From Treponema sp. UBA1798 (lineage in GTDB: Bacteria > Spirochaetota > Spirochaetia > Treponematales > Treponemataceae): DNA of 8,793 nt. Within the stretch, counting starts at the first letter, position 1, and each line of letters starts with the position of its first letter. Shown one piece after another: positions 6,969-8,793 of the stretch. The DNA is taken from positions 1 to 8,793 of the forward strand of contig DCFS01000094.1 in NCBI GenBank assembly GCA_002319875.1, read 5' to 3'. The position numbers and the translations under genes were made by a program. The notes beneath the pieces are model-generated. The model did not search any database. It was not told the origin of the DNA and saw only the letters and a list, made by a program, of their open reading frames with translations.

Positions 6969-6987
6969 ATACAAAAAAATCATAAGT
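6963..6987 (-). repeat. Shared promoter-upstream element, copy 1 (candidate operator)
   Basis: A 25-bp element reading ACTTATGATTTTTTT and onward to TTCACA on the minus strand. It is 24/25 identical to the copy at 8572-8596, the only difference being one G/A. It overlaps the -35 box, the usual place for an activator such as a LysR protein to contact RNA polymerase. Within it, TGATTTTTTTGTA fits the loose LysR T-N11-A rule, but its dyad symmetry is poor. The identity to copy 2 falls off on both sides. Confidence 0.7.
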
Positions 6988-7072
6988 AAATTCTGATTAA
7001 TTACCGGAACTAATAACTGACTGCATACATACAGTGACAGTCTGAACTATATAAAATCCTACCCGTAATTTT

Positions 7073-8389
7073 TTAGCCGACTCTGCCGGCGAATATCTTT
7101 GGTTTATAAAGAAAAAATGTAAGTATAAGATTCAAAAGACACAGTATCCCCATCGCTGTAAGCGTAATAAAATAGCTTCCTGTCATATTAAGGGTTATAG
7201 AACCGACAGCAATACCAGCCGGAGCGCCTAATCCTCCAATTCCCTGAGTAAATCCGCCAATACGCCCCATTACTTCAGACGGGTAACACTGAGTAAAATA
7301 AGCAAAGATCATAGAACCACTCCAGGAAAAGAAAAAACCTGCCAATATAAGACAAATCCTTAATTTCACGCTGTTTTCGTACACAGCTGGAAGCAAAACA
7401 GATACGTTAAAAAAAGCAGACAAAACAAAACTTAATGCAATGCTTTTTTTTAATTCGTTTTTGAAAATATATCTGCCAATAAAACCGCTGAACAGCGAGC
7501 CAAGCGTAAAGGAAAATGAATAAAATGAAAAAATAGTACTTGCAGCCTGAGTTCCTAAGCCACAACCGGAAGGAGGGTCAACAGTCAGATACCCGGGAGT
7601 CAGATTGCTGTATCCCTGCTGGACCCATGCAAAAAAAAATATCATGCCTATTCCCAGATAGAATAAGGGCTGCCTGAGTACTAATTTAAAATCAGTATCA
7701 GCGTTTATACCCGCCGGATGCACAGAAGTAAAACTGTTTTTTACACAGGGAGCTTCCGGACCGAATCTGAGCACGATCGAGAGTATCAATCCGATAAAGG
7801 GAATAATACCCATCAAGGCCATGGACATAAGCCAATCATTCATTGCTGTATACATGGCAGAGGAAATAATTATTCCGATACTAACCCCGAATCCAACCCC
7901 GGCTCCCTGAACTCCGGTCACAATACCTCTTTCGGCAGCCGGGAACCATTCACAGGCAAGCTTTGGCGGAGAAGCCAAAACGAGTCCGCCCCCCAAACCT
8001 TCCAGCAGCCGAAGAAAAACTAATCCTCCTATAGATCTTCCCAGAACGGGCATAAGGAAAGCCCCTGCGGCAGATAACATACAGGCAAGCATAAAGGTTT
8101 TTATAATACCTATCTTGTCAAGCAGAAAAGCTGAAAGTAAACATCCTGTAGCTATAAAAAATGTAAAAGATCCTATCATTATTGCAGTAACCGTTCCCAA
8201 TTCCCATCCGGTCGACAGCGAGATTATCCCGACCAACGGAGCCGGCCCTATACCTATGGCCCCCTCATTGGCAAAAATAACCCAAAACATTACAATCATC
8301 ACAAACCAGCGATACTTCGGGTATATAATCCTCTCAGCAGGCTGGCCTATCGCTACTTCTTTACAATATTTTTCCCTTGTCCTTTTCAT
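7073..8389 (-). CDS. Major facilitator superfamily transporter, 12 TM
   Basis: 438 residues from the ATG at 8389, which follows AGGGGG by 5 bases; an in-frame ATG at 8428 (451 residues) has no ribosome binding site at the right distance but cannot be excluded. Twelve hydrophobic segments are visible, roughly at 27-47, 63-84, 97-117, 121-141, 157-178, 187-208, 241-262, 283-305, 314-336, 344-365, 378-400 and 407-427. The cytoplasmic loop DKIGIIK (91-97) is the MFS motif A position, and RLLEGLGGGLVLASPPKLAC followed by EWFPAAERG resembles transporters of organic anions. Location: inner membrane. The substrate is unknown; the shared promoter element with the catabolic operon suggests it imports that pathway's substrate. 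No clear terminator follows the stop codon, so some transcripts may read into the cupin operon. Confidence 0.9.
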   Translation of the reverse strand: MKRTREKYCKEVAIGQPAERIIYPKYRWFVMIVMFWVIFANEGAIGIGPAPLVGIISLSTGWELGTVTAIMIGSFTFFIATGCLLSAFLLDKIGIIKTFMLACMLSAAGAFLMPVLGRSIGGLVFLRLLEGLGGGLVLASPPKLACEWFPAAERGIVTGVQGAGVGFGVSIGIIISSAMYTAMNDWLMSMALMGIIPFIGLILSIVLRFGPEAPCVKNSFTSVHPAGINADTDFKLVLRQPLFYLGIGMIFFFAWVQQGYSNLTPGYLTVDPPSGCGLGTQAASTIFSFYSFSFTLGSLFSGFIGRYIFKNELKKSIALSFVLSAFFNVSVLLPAVYENSVKLRICLILAGFFFSWSGSMIFAYFTQCYPSEVMGRIGGFTQGIGGLGAPAGIAVGSITLNMTGSYFITLTAMGILCLLNLILTFFLYKPKIFAGRVG

Positions 8390-8428
8390 GGCGTCCCCCT
8401 TTTTCGGCCCCAACGGACCATCAGCCAT

Positions 8429-8548
8429 TCCGAACTGTACACATGCCTTCCTGTTTCCATATGTTTTAACCAGGAGGCCCTATGGATTCGAGCTCTCTCC
8501 TTCCGACTATCTTAAAAGTTACCACCTCCTTCTTTTGCGTTTACAAAT
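8429..8548 (-). other. Long untranslated leader of the transporter mRNA
   Basis: From the predicted start near 8542 the leader runs about 150 bases to the ATG at 8389 (about 115 to the alternative at 8428). It holds an unused AGGAGG (8524-8529) with no start codon at the right distance, and a CCTCCT (8473-8478) that can pair with it; allowing one G-T pair the helix is 7 bp. A second possible pairing, TTTTAA with TTAAAA, crosses the first. A structured, possibly regulatory leader is inferred. I see no known riboswitch signature. Confidence 0.35.
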
Positions 8549-8577
8549 ATCGTAAAGCAGTTCCCTGTTTCTGTGAA
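8549..8577 (-). promoter_or_regulatory. Predicted sigma-70 promoter of the transporter gene
   Basis: On the minus strand, -35 TTCACA (8572-8577), 17-bp spacer, -10 TACGAT (8549-8554; 4 of 6). The arrangement is the same as that of the operon promoter at 6940-6968. Confidence 0.65.
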
Positions 8578-8596
8578 ATATAAAAAAATCATAAGT
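8572..8596 (-). repeat. Shared promoter-upstream element, copy 2 (candidate operator)
   Basis: Second copy of the 25-bp element of 6963-6987, same orientation, same position relative to the -35 and -10 boxes. Beyond it on the upstream side the sequence is different, apart from an ACTGATTAGT-like imperfect palindrome (about 8605-8614) that shares only CTGATTA, in inverted orientation, with the first promoter. Confidence 0.7.
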
Positions 8597-8690
8597 CAGC
8601 ACAGACTAATCAGTAAAACCGATAATTACACAGAGCTCTTGTACAACGGTGATACTGTTTTGTGACCGCTGCCACGTATTAAAAAGGGAC

Positions 8691-8714
8691 ACCCTCACCG
8701 CAAGCAGTGAGGGT
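8691..8714. terminator. Strong hairpin, possible bidirectional terminator
   Basis: ACCCTCAC and GTGAGGGT form a perfect 8-bp stem around an 8-base loop. ATTGTTTT follows on the plus strand; on the minus strand the stem is followed by GTCCC and five T. No gene within the window ends here. The likely client is a minus-strand gene to the right of the window, whose transcription would be stopped before the transporter promoter. Confidence 0.5.
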
Positions 8715-8732
8715 ATTGTTTTCTGCACAAAT

Positions 8733-8765
8733 CAACACCCCCGCCCCAAGGGGCGAGGTATGTTG
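8733..8765. repeat. GC-rich hairpin next to the right-end terminator
   Basis: CGCCCC AA GGGGCG core flanked by further pairs (CC/GG after one mismatch) and an outer CAACA/TGTTG stem. Such compact GC palindromes between genes are often repeated through a genome. It could be an extragenic palindromic repeat or part of a double terminator together with the hairpin at 8691-8714. Bases 8597-8690 and 8766-8793 hold no gene I can support. Confidence 0.45.
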
Positions 8766-8793
8766 TTCTCTAAAGGTATTGCAGTCGGGATTT

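Noticed and set aside
7017..7046. GACTG...CAGTC inverted repeat after the transporter stop as a terminator.
   Set aside because: Stem of only 5 bp with a long loop and no T-run.
8387..8461. Minus-strand 24-codon frame whose stop overlaps the transporter ATG (ATGA), a possible leader peptide.
   Set aside because: No ribosome binding site precedes its ATG, and no regulatory codon run is visible.
8484..8509. Plus-strand stretch resembling a tRNA 3' end (GGATTCGAG followed by CTCTCCTTCCG), possibly an attachment-site remnant.
   Set aside because: The T-stem does not pair, there is no CCA, and the remainder of a tRNA is absent; no integrase is in view.
8464..8530. Minus-strand AGGAGGT...GCCTCCT closing helix, with CTCGAATCC inside, considered as a tRNA.
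   Set aside because: Only about 60 bases between the ends, with no D or anticodon arm and an unpaired T-stem.
8482..8583. Plus-strand 33-codon reading frame with AGGAGG four bases before its ATG, ending across the -35 of the transporter promoter.
   Set aside because: The AGGAGG is explained by pairing with the leader on the other strand, the frame overlaps the promoter module, and the peptide shows no recognisable features.
8684..8793. Minus-strand reading frames entering from the right edge as a possible gene tail.
   Set aside because: All are short within the window, run through hairpins, and none can be matched to a family.

Overview
The window looks like bacterial DNA of moderate GC content (mid-40s by eye) from an anaerobe or facultative organism with an outer membrane. 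A TolC-type outer-membrane efflux protein lies at the left end, while almost every gene carries a strong AGGAGG-type ribosome binding site. That pairing fits a diderm Firmicute such as a Negativicute, but other Gram-negative lineages are not excluded. The taxonomic guess is inference.

Layout, left to right. Bases 1-1182 (+) are the 3' part of a TolC-family gene cut by the window edge. Bases 1260-2177 (+) encode a LysR-type regulator. It converges, across only 7 bp, on a five-gene minus-strand operon read from 6865 down to 2185: a small cupin, a short-chain dehydrogenase/reductase (SDR), an acetoacetate-decarboxylase (ADC) family protein, a methylmalonate-semialdehyde-dehydrogenase-like aldehyde dehydrogenase, and a crotonase-fold protein resembling 6-oxocamphor hydrolase. 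Upstream of this operon, also on the minus strand, is a 12-TM major facilitator transporter (8389 down to 7073). The right end (8597-8793) has no gene I can support but holds two strong hairpins.

The transporter gene and the five-gene operon each start from a promoter with the same design. A 25-bp element, 24/25 identical in the two copies (6963-6987 and 8572-8596), runs into a -35 box TTCACA, then exactly 17 bp, then a -10 box TATGAT or TACGAT. This shared module is the strongest evidence that importer and enzymes form one regulon. The nearby LysR protein is the obvious candidate controller, though that is inference.

Working model (inference): the transporter imports a small organic acid or ketone. 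The SDR interconverts alcohol and ketone, the crotonase-fold enzyme hydrolyses a carbon-carbon bond of a beta-diketone (retro-Claisen), the ADC-like protein decarboxylates or otherwise processes a beta-keto acid by Schiff-base chemistry, and the aldehyde dehydrogenase makes an acyl-CoA from a semialdehyde. The cupin has lost all the usual metal ligands. I do not recognise this gene set as a described pathway. Departures from the family norm (Lys for the substrate-binding Arg in the dehydrogenase, an about 80-residue C-terminal extension on the hydrolase, a metal-free cupin) suggest an unusual substrate.
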